Source of the DNA: Paludibacteraceae bacterium
GTDB lineage: Bacteria > Bacteroidota > Bacteroidia > Bacteroidales > Paludibacteraceae
DNA: 40,160 bases
Direction of reading: 5' to 3'
Assembly (NCBI GenBank): GCA_024401645.1
Contig: JAKSKR010000026.1
Coordinates: 1 to 40,160, forward strand
Made by a program: the position numbers and the translations under genes. Below are positions 6,982 to 17,322 of this stretch, piece after piece; the first letter of the stretch is position 1, and every line of letters begins with the position of its first letter. Under the pieces are notes generated by a model, which saw only the letters and a program-made list of their open reading frames with translations, was not told the DNA's origin and searched no databases.

Positions 6982-8259
6982 TTAATTGGCAAGTGCCTTC
7001 GACTCTTCGGCATAATTGCCACGAAGGTCTTTCAAGTTAAGCAAAACCGACCTGCCTTGCGGATAAACACGCAACATGTAGCGGTAGATGGTGTTGGGAT
7101 GAGCCCCTTCGGCCGACAAGTAATAGCCGTTGGAAGAAACTGCCACCTGCATTGGTCCTGCCACCTTCTGGCCTTGCACATAAATGTAGCCTCCGTTAAA
7201 ATGCATACGCAAACCTTCTTGCGAGACAAACGAAGTCTTGTTTAAGAAATCCAAGACCTGCGCAGCATCCATCTGCACACATTCGCCAACCTCGGGTGCC
7301 ACCTTCGCATCCGCAATCTTCGCCATATCTAGCTGCGTCTTCTTGTTCAACAACGGCAACACCATAATGGCAGCCATAGCCATGACAAATGCGCCTATGC
7401 AACCAAATGCCTTGGTGCGGACTTCGGCATTGCTGGTAGCCCACTTGTAGAGCAAGTAGATGATGATTGCCGAGCCAACGAAGACAAACGGCAAGCTTAA
7501 GCGCTGACCAACATTGAGCAAAAGATTTTCTTCGAAATCTTCCTGCGGACGCTTAATGAACTCGAGCACATAGCGGGTAAGGAAGATACCCAACAAGAAG
7601 ATGGAGAACAAAAGGCCAGAGTGCTGTGCAGCCTTGGTGCGCCAATACAAATACATGAGTATGCCGAATGTAACCAAACAATAAAGCATCTCATAAATTT
7701 GAGTCGGATGGCTAGGTTCTGACATGCCGGTAGGCATGGAACTCATTGGGTGCAACATGAAACTGAAAGCCCAAGGCATGGACGTTGGGTCGCCATAAAT
7801 TTCGTGGTTGAACAAGTTGCCCAAACGGATGCAAGCGCCACAAATGGCCACCGCTATAACAATGCGGTCGAGGGTCCATATATACGACTTGTGAATGCCG
7901 AACTTTGAGAAGAAGAACAGCGCCGTTAGAATACCGAAAGCGCCACCATGGCTAGACAGCCCCCCCTTCCAGATGTAGAGCAATTCGTTGGGATGCTGCG
8001 AGAAATAGTCCCACTCGTAACAGAAACAGTGTCCGAGGCGTGCGCCCAAAATGGTACTGAACACCATAACAAGGAACAGCTTGTCCATAGAGCCCTCGGG
8101 CATTTTCTCGCGGTCGTAAATCTTGCTTTCAACCAAGTAGCCCAACATAAGGCCCAACGCCCACATGAGTCCATACCAGCGTATAGAGAGCGAGCTTAAG
8201 AAAGTGCCAGCCCCCGAGAAAAATTCGGGATTCCAAGTCCAAGTAATAAAGCCTAACAT
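6982..8259 (-). CDS. lgt: Prolipoprotein diacylglyceryl transferase Lgt with C-terminal extension
   Basis: Lgt moves diacylglycerol from phosphatidylglycerol to the lipobox Cys of prolipoproteins in the inner membrane. Seen here: multiple membrane helices, SSHGG and the Lgt signature RLGNLFNHEIYG. The preferred start at 8259 (MLGFITWTWNPEFF) gives 425 residues. The longer frame from 8310 would begin inside the terminator hairpin that follows secA. Typical Lgt proteins have about 260-300 residues. Here an additional region of about 130-150 residues follows the last core helix, including one more hydrophobic segment and a soluble beta-rich tail of unknown role. It lies downstream of secA on the same strand, which fits a secretion and lipoprotein role. 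Confidence 0.95.
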   Translation of the reverse strand: MLGFITWTWNPEFFSGAGTFLSSLSIRWYGLMWALGLMLGYLVESKIYDREKMPEGSMDKLFLVMVFSTILGARLGHCFCYEWDYFSQHPNELLYIWKGGLSSHGGAFGILTALFFFSKFGIHKSYIWTLDRIVIAVAICGACIRLGNLFNHEIYGDPTSMPWAFSFMLHPMSSMPTGMSEPSHPTQIYEMLYCLVTFGILMYLYWRTKAAQHSGLLFSIFLLGIFLTRYVLEFIKRPQEDFEENLLLNVGQRLSLPFVFVGSAIIIYLLYKWATSNAEVRTKAFGCIGAFVMAMAAIMVLPLLNKKTQLDMAKIADAKVAPEVGECVQMDAAQVLDFLNKTSFVSQEGLRMHFNGGYIYVQGQKVAGPMQVAVSSNGYYLSAEGAHPNTIYRYMLRVYPQGRSVLLNLKDLRGNYAEESKALAN

Positions 8260-8264
8260 AAAAA

Positions 8265-8322
8265 GAGATAATAGAAAAAAAGAAAGGTTACCAGAGACCA
8301 ACGGCCCCAATAACCTTTCCTA
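8265..8322 (-). terminator. Terminator or attenuator between secA and lgt
   Basis: On the minus strand, GGAAAGGTTA (from 8320) pairs with TAACCTTTC (to 8282) and is followed by TTTTTTTC. This has the form of a Rho-independent terminator, only about 20 bp past the secA stop and immediately before the preferred lgt start. lgt must then be served by read-through or an unseen promoter. Confidence 0.75.
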
Positions 8323-8342
8323 AATATTATTTTAACTAAAAG

Positions 8343-11300
8343 TTATTCTGCATTTTTGCCGTGGCAGTTTTTATACTTCTTACCACTGCCACAAGGACAA
8401 GGATCGTTACGGCCGACCTTCTTTCCTGCGAAATTAGGGTCGCGCAACTGCTGTTGCTTAGAAGCAGCCTCAACCTCGGCTTGGCGGCGTGCAGCCATTA
8501 AGCGGCGACGTTCTGCAATTTCTTCCTGTGTAGGCATTGCCGGAATTTCGTTCTGCTGTTCCTGCTGTGGTTCAGCCTGGGCAGGAGCCTGTGCAGCGGC
8601 TTGCTGTTCAGCCATTTGGCGCACGCGCTGCTGTTCTGCCTCAACCTGTTCTGGAGTAGGAGCTGGAATGTGCATACGCATTAGGACTGAAACTGCAGAA
8701 GAGTTCATTTCGGTAATCATTGCAGTGTAAATTTTAGAAGCCTCGAGCTTGTAGATGAGAAGCGGATCTTTCTGCTCGTAGCTTGCATTCTGAACAGAGT
8801 CTCTCAACTCGTCCATCTTGCGGAGGTGTTCCTTCCAGTGTTCGTCAATTGCATGCAAAAGAACGGCACGTTCGAAAACCTTAACCACTTCCTTACCTTC
8901 TGACTCGTAAGCCTCCTTCAAGTTAACCGGAATGTTGTAGGTTACACGTCCGTCGGTAATAGGAATTGCAATATTCAAGAAGTTAGCACCCTGTTGTTCG
9001 TAAACATTCTTAATAACAGGGAAAGTGGTTTCGGCAATAGCAGCTGTCTTACGCTTGAAAGCAACCATAGCTTCGTCGAACGCCTTTTCTGCCAACTGCT
9101 GTTCAGGCATTACGGTAAACTCTTTTTCGGTAATTTCGGTATCGAGAGCAAGAGTAACCAATAAGTTTTCGCGGAACTGGTTGAAGCTGTGAGCATCACG
9201 CGCACTTTCGGTGATATGGGCAATGACGTCGAAAATCATGTTCATGATGTTAACGCCCATACGTTCGCCGTTCAAAGTCTGACGACGGTGCTTGTAGATG
9301 CCTTCACGCTGTGCGTTCATAACGTCATCGTATTCGAGCAAACGCTTACGAACACCGAAATGGTTTTCTTCTACACGACGCTGTGCGCGTTCTATAGCCT
9401 TTGTAACCATAGAGTGTTCAATAACCTCACCTTCCTTAAAGCCCATCTTATCCATCAAGCCTGCAATCTTTTCAGAACCGAACAGACGCATCAACTTGTC
9501 TTCGAGGGAAACGAAGAAGATAGAAGAACCTGGGTCACCCTGACGGCCAGAACGACCACGCAACTGACGGTCGACACGACGAGACTCGTGACGTTCGGTA
9601 CCAATGATAGCCAAACCACCAGCAGCCTTAACTTCGTCGGACAACTTAATGTCGGTACCACGACCTGCCATGTTAGTTGCAATAGTCACCTTACTTGACA
9701 AACCTGCCAAAGCAACAATTTCAGCTTCGCGCTGGTGCTGCTTTGCATTCAACACATTGTGTTCAATGTGGCGCAATGTCAACGTACGGCTAAGAAGTTC
9801 TGAAATTTCAACCGAAGTTGTACCAACCAATACCGGACGGCCTTCTTTGGTCAACTTTATGATTTCCTCGATAACCGCATTATATTTTTCACGGTTGGTA
9901 CGGTAAACGCGGTCTTCCATATCAACACGTGCAATAGGCTTATTTGTTGGGATTGCAACGACATCGAGCTTGTAGATGTCCCAGAACTCACCAGCCTCGG
10001 TAGTAGCCGTACCGGTCATACCAGCCAACTTGTGGTACATGCGGAAGTAGTTCTGAAGAGTGATAGTTGCATAGGTCTGGGTTGCAGCCTGCACTTCAAC
10101 ACGTTCCTTTGCTTCAATAGCCTGGTGCAAGCCGTCGGAATAACGACGTCCATCCATAATACGACCAGTCTGTTCATCGACAATCTTAACCTGTCCGTCT
10201 TGAACGATGTATTGGTCGTCCTTTTGGAACAAGGTGTATGCCTTTAAGAGCTGGTTGATGGTGTGGATGCGTTCAGCCTTAACCGAATAGTTTTGGAAGA
10301 GTTCGTCCTTCTTCGCCAAGATTTCCTCCTTGTCGGCAGTTGACTTTTCGATGTTGGCAATTTCCATACCAATATCAGGAATAACGAAGAAATTAGGGTC
10401 GTCTGACGCACCTGTCAATTCATCGATACCCTTATCGGTAAGTTCAATTGAGTTGTTCTTTTCTTCAATAACAAAATAAAGCGGATCGGTAGCCACATGC
10501 ATTTCGCGGTTGTTGTCTTGCATGTAGAACTCTTCGGTCTTCAACAAGATAGTCTTTATACCATCTTCGTTCAAATACTTGATAAGCGGAGTGTTTTTAG
10601 GCAAAGCCTTGTAAGAACGGAAAAGAGCAAGAGCACCTTCCTTCTGGTCTTCCTTGTTGTTGGAAGCCAACAAGCGTTTTGCATCTACCAAGTATTTTGT
10701 TGCCAAGGCGCGCTGTGCCTGTACCAAGCTCTCGACACGAGGGCAAAGAGATTCGTACAACTGGTCGTGAGCACGAGGCACCGGACCTGCAATAATCAAC
10801 GGAGTACGTGCATCGTCGATAAGGACAGAGTCCACCTCGTCGACGATAGCATAGTTATGTGAGCGCTGAACCAATTCGGCAACCGAAGATGCCATGTTGT
10901 CGCGCAAGTAGTCGAAACCAAATTCGTTGTTAGTACCGAAAGTGATGTCGCAGTTATAAGCCTTACGGCGTGCATCGGAATTAGGTTGGTGCTTGTCGAT
11001 GCAGTCAACACTCAATCCGTGGAACATGTAAAGTGGACCCATCCACTCCGAGTCACGTTTTGACAAGTAGTCGTTAACAGTGATGACGTGCACACCATTA
11101 CCGGTTAGTGCATTCAAGAATACAGGCAAGGTAGCCACCAAAGTCTTACCTTCACCAGTCTGCATTTCTGCAATCTTACCTTGGTGAAGAGCCACACCAC
11201 CAATCAACTGAACGCGATAGTGTTCCATGCTCCAAGTAACTTCAGAACCACCGGCAATCCAATGGTTGCGGTAGATGGCCTTGTCGCCATCGATGGTAAG

Positions 11301-11738
11301 GAAGTCACGTCCTTCAGCAGCCAACTGGCGGTCGAAGTCAGATGCAGTTACAACAATTTCCTCATTCTTTGAGAAACGTCGAGCTGTATCTTTAACAATA
11401 GCAAAGACCTCTGGCAACTTTTCGTTAAGGATAACTTCAAGCTTGTCTAGCTTAGCCTTTTCAAGCTTATCAATTGCAGCGTAGGTTTTTTCACGCTCCT
11501 CAATCTCCTGTGCTTCGATGCTTGCCTTCAAATCTGCAATCTGTGCAGTTTCTTCAGCTACATACTGAAAAATTTCAGCACGTATATCGAGCGTTCTTTG
11601 ACGGAGTTCATCGTGAGAAAGAGCCTGAATGGTAGGCAAAACCAGTTCGATCTTGTCGATAATAGGCTTAATGGCCTTAATATCGCGCTCACTCTTGGTG
11701 CCACCGAACAGTTTAGATAATAAATTTGAGAATCCCAT
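8343..11738 (-). CDS. secA: Preprotein translocase ATPase SecA
   Basis: 1131 residues, longer than E. coli SecA (901), as is usual in Bacteroidota because of insertions in the N-terminal half. It powers export of unfolded preproteins through SecYEG. Visible motifs are [14 protein letters not shown] (Walker A, near residue 195), [18 protein letters not shown] (DEVD box), [29 protein letters not shown] and [16 protein letters not shown]. The C-terminus has the Zn-binding tail with C1114, C1116, C1125 and H1126 that contacts SecB or lipids. A Gln/Ala-rich linker precedes the tail. The gene is preceded by its own promoter (11803-11810) and followed by a terminator-like hairpin before lgt. Confidence 0.99.
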   Translation of the reverse strand: MGFSNLLSKLFGGTKSERDIKAIKPIIDKIELVLPTIQALSHDELRQRTLDIRAEIFQYVAEETAQIADLKASIEAQEIEEREKTYAAIDKLEKAKLDKLEVILNEKLPEVFAIVKDTARRFSKNEEIVVTASDFDRQLAAEGRDFLTIDGDKAIYRNHWIAGGSEVTWSMEHYRVQLIGGVALHQGKIAEMQTGEGKTLVATLPVFLNALTGNGVHVITVNDYLSKRDSEWMGPLYMFHGLSVDCIDKHQPNSDARRKAYNCDITFGTNNEFGFDYLRDNMASSVAELVQRSHNYAIVDEVDSVLIDDARTPLIIAGPVPRAHDQLYESLCPRVESLVQAQRALATKYLVDAKRLLASNNKEDQKEGALALFRSYKALPKNTPLIKYLNEDGIKTILLKTEEFYMQDNNREMHVATDPLYFVIEEKNNSIELTDKGIDELTGASDDPNFFVIPDIGMEIANIEKSTADKEEILAKKDELFQNYSVKAERIHTINQLLKAYTLFQKDDQYIVQDGQVKIVDEQTGRIMDGRRYSDGLHQAIEAKERVEVQAATQTYATITLQNYFRMYHKLAGMTGTATTEAGEFWDIYKLDVVAIPTNKPIARVDMEDRVYRTNREKYNAVIEEIIKLTKEGRPVLVGTTSVEISELLSRTLTLRHIEHNVLNAKQHQREAEIVALAGLSSKVTIATNMAGRGTDIKLSDEVKAAGGLAIIGTERHESRRVDRQLRGRSGRQGDPGSSIFFVSLEDKLMRLFGSEKIAGLMDKMGFKEGEVIEHSMVTKAIERAQRRVEENHFGVRKRLLEYDDVMNAQREGIYKHRRQTLNGERMGVNIMNMIFDVIAHITESARDAHSFNQFRENLLVTLALDTEITEKEFTVMPEQQLAEKAFDEAMVAFKRKTAAIAETTFPVIKNVYEQQGANFLNIAIPITDGRVTYNIPVNLKEAYESEGKEVVKVFERAVLLHAIDEHWKEHLRKMDELRDSVQNASYEQKDPLLIYKLEASKIYTAMITEMNSSAVSVLMRMHIPAPTPEQVEAEQQRVRQMAEQQAAAQAPAQAEPQQEQQNEIPAMPTQEEIAERRRLMAARRQAEVEAASKQQQLRDPNFAGKKVGRNDPCPCGSGKKYKNCHGKNAE

Positions 11739-11802
11739 AAAAATTAATTGTCCGCCTTATAGCGGCTTATATATTTGTATGTATTTAATGCGTATTAATA
11801 GG

Positions 11803-11810
11803 CAAATTTA
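11803..11810 (-). promoter_or_regulatory. Putative -7 box of secA
   Basis: The minus strand reads TAAATTTG, matching TAnnTTTG, 65 bp before the secA ATG. A -33 element is not clear. Confidence 0.5.
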
Positions 11811-11929
11811 ACGAAAAGTATAATAAACCCCGTTAATATTTTCCCAATAATGTGCTACAAAAAGCATTCCAAATGAAAATTATGTCACTTTGTCATAAAA
11901 TAGAGACAATTTGGATGACAGAATGGAAC

Positions 11930-11955
11930 AAAAAGGGCTCCACATTATGGAGCCC
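11930..11955 (-). terminator. Terminator of the MscS-family gene
   Basis: GGGCTCC (11935-11941) and GGAGCCC (11949-11955) form a stem. On the minus strand it is followed by TTTTTG. It is about 32 bp past the stop of the channel gene. Confidence 0.8.
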
Positions 11956-11986
11956 AATATGTATTACCGGCACTTGCCAACACCAA

Positions 11987-14845
11987 TTACTGATTAGGCG
12001 TTTCTTTAATAATGTGCACATCGCGTTGTGGGAACGGTATGGAGATGTTGTTCTCGTTAAGGGCGTTGTAAATAGCCTCAAGGCAACGTCCCTTTACCCA
12101 ATACTTTTTAGCGACATCGGTCCAAAGCGAAACGTAGAGGTCGATGCTACTGTCGGACAAGCTGGAAACGATGACCTTTACACCCTTCTTCACGTCGATA
12201 GAGTCGCGGCCGTTGTCTAGCTTTTCGCGGCAGCCGGTTACAGCTTCTTCAATGACCTTACGTGCCTTCTCGATGTTGGTTCCATAGGCAACACCAACCG
12301 TCAGAGGCAAGAACTCGTACTCGTGGTTGCGTGTAAGGTTCTTAAAGTTCTTGGTGAACAAAGAGGCATTCAGGAAGGAAATGATGTAGCCGTCGAGGGT
12401 TGAGATGGAAGTACTCTGGTACGAGATGTTTTCGACCTTACCACGAACGCCGTCACATTCAATCCACTCGCCTACCCTAACACGGCCAGACATGAGCGAA
12501 ATGCCGTAGAACAAGTTTTCGAGTAAGTCCTTCATGGCGAAACCGACACCGGTAGCCAAACCGGCAGTCACCAACGAGATACCCGACTTTGGAACTTGCA
12601 ACAAGTTGAGCAACACAATAAAGTAGATGCCCCAAATGAGCAATGCCGACAAGTTGCTGAACATAGACGCACTGGCCTCGCCATTCTTGAGGTTGCGGTT
12701 CTGCGACAGACGCAAGTAAATGGCATTGACCAAATATTTGAAGAACTTGAAGACGAAGAACAAAGCTACAGCCACGGTGATTTTAGCAACCGAAAGCTGA
12801 ATAACACCTTCAACGTCGATGAAGTTGGCAAAGAAAATCGTCTTACAGAACTCCCTTAAGTTGAAGACATCTGCAGCCCACAGAATAGAGAAGAAGATTG
12901 AAAATGTTGCCAACACTGGCACAACACAAATGCGACAAAGGTCGTAGAACCAAGTTTGTGATATGAACTTGCTACGTTCCTTCATATCGGTATGGTCTAC
13001 TACAATCTTTGCTTTCTTCGCTGCCTTCACACCTTTCAGCTTACACTCCAATTCGTAAGCTGCCTTGTACATCTTGTCCTTCAAGTAACGTTCTTCGCCT
13101 TTGCCTAACAAGTCGAACAACGACGTGATGGTGTGAATGCAAGTGAGCTGGAACAACCACCAGATGAAGATTTGCAACGAAAGGAAAGTGTAGCCCTTAA
13201 ATGCCACGAATGTTGCTACGAGCATGATGAAGAAGGAAATCCACGCATAAATAACGTCGGAATGTGTGTACTTTTCTTCCTTGCGAGCAAATTCCAATTC
13301 TTTCAAGCCCAAAGCCTCTTCCGAGCCGGCAATGATAACAGCCTTCTGTTTTTCGTCCATATTAGCGAGGGCAGGATCGTCGGCACTGAATATGTATTTA
13401 GGTCTGCCACCGGCATTCATATTTTCGGCATTCTTCTCGGCAATGTACGCCTGTGCATCAATCTTCGCATTCTTCTGGATTAAGATGTCCATCTTTTTCT
13501 TAAACTGGCGGTTCGAATGCCACTGGAACCACATAAATGCCATCAGAACAACAGGGAAGAAGACATTTAAGAGGGCATCGGGCACGAAAACGACACGCAA
13601 GCCAATAATGAAGAATCCCATCAGAACCATTGGCACGTAGAGGCGGAAGCCACCCTTAATGTAGTCGGACGGCAAGCGCACCAACAACGATAAGAGAATG
13701 ACGCCCAACAGCCAAGCAAATTCAATGAGCAACTTACAAGCCATAACCAAGAAGTTCTGCTTCATGAACGAGATGGCAAACATAAGCGCAATGGCAAACA
13801 AGATGACAGCCAAAGTAAGCGCCGTGCAGATGCGCTTGTCGCGAGACATTTCGACAAAGGCCTTTGCTTGTGCCGACTTTAACTTGTCGCCACGTTTTCT
13901 GAACATGGCCGTAAGTCCCTTAACAATACCAAAGCCCAAGATGCCAGATATCAGCATGTAGAACAATACAAAACCAAGCAAGCCAAACACTACCGAGCCG
14001 CGCCAGTCACTCTTCTCGTGTGCCAAATCGGGCTGAACGTATTTGTCATGAACAGCTCTTGCCATTTTATCTTGATAGAAATCGTAATCGGCAAGAATCT
14101 TGAAATAAGAAGGTCCACCGTTCACAAAGATGTCACGCTGCAACTGCTGGTAACGTGTTTCGGCATAGTCGTTGGCTTCTTTCAGACGTGCATTTACGAA
14201 GTCATAGTGTTCGTTATCGCCCTGAACCGTAGCTAAAAGTTCCTTGTTTTTAGCCAATAGTACTTTAGCCAACACCAAGCACGAGTCGCGGTCAATTTGT
14301 CCCTTTGCGTCGAGCATAGTAGCCTTCATGGCATTCATGCTGGCAGTATCTTTCTTCATTTTTGAGAATGAAGCTTGAATAGCCTTCATGGAGTCGGCCG
14401 AGATGTGTGCAAACATAGAGTCACGTACATACTGCGGCATAGGCGGAATTTTCTCAAGAGCCTTTATAAGTCTGGCATAGCGGTCAATCTCGGTTTCGAG
14501 TTGGTCTACTATCTTATTATAAGGCTGTCGATTTTTGCTATAGTTTTTATAAAGAGCTGTAGCCTCGTGGCAAGCATAAGCCAAGTCGAAAGTATAGTCG
14601 GCTTGCTGCGAGTAAAGCATTAGTCCAACCTGGTTACTGCGCTGCATAACCTCCATAATCTGCCTATGTTGTTTACGGAAGATGGAGTCGAAACGGGCAA
14701 GCATTTGTTGCTGTTCGTCGTTGTCATGCTCCAGTTCTTCTTTCAAGACAGACAAAGACTTTGCCAAGTCTTGTTCATTCAGAACCGCATGAACCGAGGT
14801 GCTGAAATTTAGCAGTAACGCAAAAAATAATAAGATTTTTTTCAT
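11987..14845 (-). CDS. Large mechanosensitive channel of the MscS family
   Basis: From 14845 the protein has 952 residues and starts MKKILLFFALLLNFSTSVHA, a signal peptide. The longer start at 14896 is rejected because the promoter (14874-14907) overlaps it. A periplasmic helical, coiled-coil-like domain of about 270 residues comes first. About ten hydrophobic helices follow, then the MscS core: pore helix AGLATGVGFAMKDLLENLFY, the beta domain with VRVGEWIECDGVRGKVENIS, and an alpha/beta C-terminal part. Size and layout resemble E. coli MscK/MscM (large MscS relatives) without being provably orthologous. It would release solutes under hypo-osmotic shock. Single-gene unit with its own promoter and terminator. 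Confidence 0.94.
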   Translation of the reverse strand: MKKILLFFALLLNFSTSVHAVLNEQDLAKSLSVLKEELEHDNDEQQQMLARFDSIFRKQHRQIMEVMQRSNQVGLMLYSQQADYTFDLAYACHEATALYKNYSKNRQPYNKIVDQLETEIDRYARLIKALEKIPPMPQYVRDSMFAHISADSMKAIQASFSKMKKDTASMNAMKATMLDAKGQIDRDSCLVLAKVLLAKNKELLATVQGDNEHYDFVNARLKEANDYAETRYQQLQRDIFVNGGPSYFKILADYDFYQDKMARAVHDKYVQPDLAHEKSDWRGSVVFGLLGFVLFYMLISGILGFGIVKGLTAMFRKRGDKLKSAQAKAFVEMSRDKRICTALTLAVILFAIALMFAISFMKQNFLVMACKLLIEFAWLLGVILLSLLVRLPSDYIKGGFRLYVPMVLMGFFIIGLRVVFVPDALLNVFFPVVLMAFMWFQWHSNRQFKKKMDILIQKNAKIDAQAYIAEKNAENMNAGGRPKYIFSADDPALANMDEKQKAVIIAGSEEALGLKELEFARKEEKYTHSDVIYAWISFFIMLVATFVAFKGYTFLSLQIFIWWLFQLTCIHTITSLFDLLGKGEERYLKDKMYKAAYELECKLKGVKAAKKAKIVVDHTDMKERSKFISQTWFYDLCRICVVPVLATFSIFFSILWAADVFNLREFCKTIFFANFIDVEGVIQLSVAKITVAVALFFVFKFFKYLVNAIYLRLSQNRNLKNGEASASMFSNLSALLIWGIYFIVLLNLLQVPKSGISLVTAGLATGVGFAMKDLLENLFYGISLMSGRVRVGEWIECDGVRGKVENISYQSTSISTLDGYIISFLNASLFTKNFKNLTRNHEYEFLPLTVGVAYGTNIEKARKVIEEAVTGCREKLDNGRDSIDVKKGVKVIVSSLSDSSIDLYVSLWTDVAKKYWVKGRCLEAIYNALNENNISIPFPQRDVHIIKETPNQ

Positions 14846-14873
14846 CTCTATGTTGCTGATTAACATTTTGGCG

Positions 14874-14907
14874 CAAAAATAATAAAAAACGAACATCTTT
14901 AGTCAAA
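14874..14907 (-). promoter_or_regulatory. Promoter of the MscS-family gene
   Basis: Minus-strand TTTG (14907-14904) and TATTTTTG (14881-14874) are separated by 22 bp. This places transcription start near 14868 and therefore supports the start codon at 14845. Confidence 0.65.
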
Positions 14908-14932
14908 GAAAGGAAAATTCCTATAAAATCAC

Positions 14933-14940
14933 TAACTTTG
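14933..14940 (+). promoter_or_regulatory. Putative -7 box upstream of the CHU_C-domain gene
   Basis: TAACTTTG fits TAnnTTTG on the plus strand but has no good -33 partner. If used, the transcript has a leader of about 225 nt before the ATG at 15169. That leader contains a small CTTGT/ACAAG hairpin near 14952-14968 and no recognisable gene or riboswitch. Confidence 0.45.
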
Positions 14941-15168
14941 CAAAGTTTAATCTTGTAAGATTCACAAGAATGATTCTTTCCTTATGACTTAAGCAACTGT
15001 TTTCATTTATCGAATGAATTTTATTGAACCTTTATAGATTTTTTGTCTTTTTTGATAGATTTCTCTCAATCACAACGAGATTTCCATTGTCCCCTTCAAC
15101 CTCCAAAAATGCTTCGTAAAATTCTCCATTAAAAAATAAACAGTTCAAACAGAGAATATATAATAGGA

Positions 15169-16482
15169 ATGTTACGCATTTTAGCCACATTAGCCGCTAT
15201 CTTATTTTTTTTCAATAGCATATCTGCAAAGGTCTATCCTCCAGACGGTCCATTGTTCGACATATCTAGTCCCCTTTGTGCTGTAGACAGACCAGTGCAA
15301 GACGTGTTGGACGAGCTATTGGCACAAACATCCTTTTTTTCAGGAGAAAACGATGAAATAACTATAGAGACGTCTTCCGGAAAGTTTAGGACAAACACCT
15401 CGTCAACAGGACTAATACTGCCAACCATTACATCAGCAGACGCAACAATATATGTTTCAAGTTGTTCTCACAATTACATTTCTGAACCTTATAGGGGGAA
15501 AGATACCGCGGTAGTGTTTGGTATTAGTTTCATACCAAATACAAAGAAAACTGACAGACTAGTACATTCTTTATGGGTAAAATACGTTTATAATGTAACG
15601 TCTAACGAAACAGTAAACCAATTTTCCACCTTTCAAACTGAAGATGAAATTGCGATTAGAGCCACCCGAACATTCATCAACGATTCTATTTTCTCTAAAG
15701 AATGTCCGCTACCCAATAAGACGTATACAACTTCTTGCAAAATAGATCCCTTTTACTACAACGGAATAAAATATTATTCAAACAAACCACAAAATGTAGT
15801 TGTAAAAACAGGCAAGAATCTAGCATCTTTGTATTCAAACGGTCAGCGTCAAAGAATTGAGAAGAACGTTGTTGACACATACGATCGTACGGAATATTAT
15901 GTTGGTCGTTTAAACTATTGTCCCGTTTTCAATGACATCTATGAAACTATTTGCAGTAAAGATTTATCATACAATGAAGACACATCATTACCAAATTCTA
16001 GCATAGACACTCTTTTAGTTACAAAAACATGGTATGGTGCCGACAGCACTGTCATCCAACATCTTACGGTGGGAGATTCTTCTATAACATACAAAGATTC
16101 TGTTGTCTATTCCTTCGAGAAAACAGAAGAAAAAACGCAGCTGATAACCAAAAACCTGTATAACATTCATGGTTGCGACAGTACCGTTTACGTCAATGTA
16201 CGTTACATCAACACCCAGCCCGTCTATCCCGATAAATTCTTCACACCGAATGGCGACGGTGTTTGTGATTTATGGAACATTGAGAACATAAACCTTTACA
16301 GCAACTACACGGTGCGCATCTTTAACCGTTGTGGGAAGGAACTTAAGAAATATAGAGGCGATTTCAGAGGATGGGACGGCACCTATAACGGTTTTTCCCT
16401 ACCATCGGCCGACTATTGGTACTCAATAACAATTGATGAGATAGACGACTCGCAGTCGGGGCACTTCACATTAATTAGGTAA
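15169..16482 (+). CDS. Secreted protein with gliding-motility-associated C-terminal (CHU_C, type B T9SS) domain
   Basis: 437 residues. A signal peptide ends near residue 20 (MLRILATLAAILFFFNSISA). The middle is Ser/Thr- and Cys-containing and unlike any family I can name. The last 85 or so residues form a CHU_C domain: FFTPNGDGVCDLWNIENINL, YTVRIFNRCGKEL, GWDGTYNG and PSADYWYSITI. This is the type B sorting domain that directs cargo through the type IX secretion system to the surface. No T9SS machinery gene is in the window. It follows a long leader and is isolated, with an SUMF1-like gene convergent downstream. Confidence 0.82.
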   Translation: MLRILATLAAILFFFNSISAKVYPPDGPLFDISSPLCAVDRPVQDVLDELLAQTSFFSGENDEITIETSSGKFRTNTSSTGLILPTITSADATIYVSSCSHNYISEPYRGKDTAVVFGISFIPNTKKTDRLVHSLWVKYVYNVTSNETVNQFSTFQTEDEIAIRATRTFINDSIFSKECPLPNKTYTTSCKIDPFYYNGIKYYSNKPQNVVVKTGKNLASLYSNGQRQRIEKNVVDTYDRTEYYVGRLNYCPVFNDIYETICSKDLSYNEDTSLPNSSIDTLLVTKTWYGADSTVIQHLTVGDSSITYKDSVVYSFEKTEEKTQLITKNLYNIHGCDSTVYVNVRYINTQPVYPDKFFTPNGDGVCDLWNIENINLYSNYTVRIFNRCGKELKKYRGDFRGWDGTYNGFSLPSADYWYSITIDEIDDSQSGHFTLIR

Positions 16483-16578
16483 TGCCACTGAAAATTCAAG
16501 TTCCGGAGAAAAGTAGTGGATGGAAAATTTGACGACAGAACTAGCCTCTATCTGCAGTTAATATTTTTCATCAAGAAA

Positions 16579-17322
16579 TTAGAGAGCAAGGCGCAACCCA
16601 AGGCTATTAATTTTGAATGATTGTGGCGTTTCATTGTCGAGCGAAGGGTCACAGTTTCTGGCATTGTGAATCCAACTGCCACCACGGCACACGCGAGACG
16701 CCCCATGCATGTTCTGACACAATTCCCACACGTTTCCGCTCATATCGTAAAGTCCAAGTTCGTTGGGTTGTTTCTGCCCTACAGGATGTGTCTTGCCTTC
16801 GCTATTACCATCATACCAAGCCACTTCGTCGAGATTGTCACTACCAGAGAAATTGTAACCTTTCGAACATTTGCCACCTCGGCAGGCAAACTCCCACTCC
16901 TCTTCTGTTGGTAGGCGGTAATTCTTACCTGTCAACTTGTTTAGTTTTCCAATAAACACCTGACAATCGTCCCAACTGACTTGTTCAACAGGCAAATCAT
17001 CACCCTGCATTTGCGAAGGGTTTTCACCCATCACCTCACTCCAAAGCTGTTGTGTAACTTCGTACTTGCAAATGTAGAATGCGCCACTATCTTTTTCAAC
17101 ATAAACCATGTTGTTGGCAAGTTTGTCAAAGATGGTCAAAACCGGTTTTTCTGCGATTTCTGATGGGGTTGACACCGAAACCGGAGCCACAGAATCCTGT
17201 TCCTGACTTTGTGAGATTGACGTATCATTCTTTTGTTTTGCACAACCTGTTAACAGCATCGTGCCAATGGTAATAAGACAAAAGGCGAGCTTACCTTTCT
17301 TTACGTATGTGTATGCTAACAT
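16579..17322 (-). CDS. SUMF1/FGE-sulfatase-domain lipoprotein
   Basis: 247 residues with a lipoprotein signal peptide (GTMLLTGC, Cys27). From about residue 72 it shows the formylglycine-generating-enzyme fold: YEVTQQLWSEVMGENPSQ, LPVEQVSWDDC, YRLPTEEEWEFACRGG, GLYDMSGNVWELCQ and RVCRGGSWIHNARNCDPS, ending NSLGLRLAL. In true FGE two active-site Cys bind copper near the C-terminus. At the aligned end here I see no Cys pair, so a non-catalytic binding or structural role is more likely, as in gliding or secretion lipoproteins with this fold. Single gene with a promoter about 120 bp upstream. Confidence 0.87.
   Translation of the reverse strand: MLAYTYVKKGKLAFCLITIGTMLLTGCAKQKNDTSISQSQEQDSVAPVSVSTPSEIAEKPVLTIFDKLANNMVYVEKDSGAFYICKYEVTQQLWSEVMGENPSQMQGDDLPVEQVSWDDCQVFIGKLNKLTGKNYRLPTEEEWEFACRGGKCSKGYNFSGSDNLDEVAWYDGNSEGKTHPVGQKQPNELGLYDMSGNVWELCQNMHGASRVCRGGSWIHNARNCDPSLDNETPQSFKINSLGLRLAL

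Noticed and set aside
8260..8310. N-terminal 17-residue extension of Lgt
   Set aside because: It is encoded by the secA terminator hairpin and T run and is foreign to the Lgt family start.
14846..14896. Longer start of the MscS-family protein
   Set aside because: It overlaps the promoter; the later Met begins a proper signal peptide.
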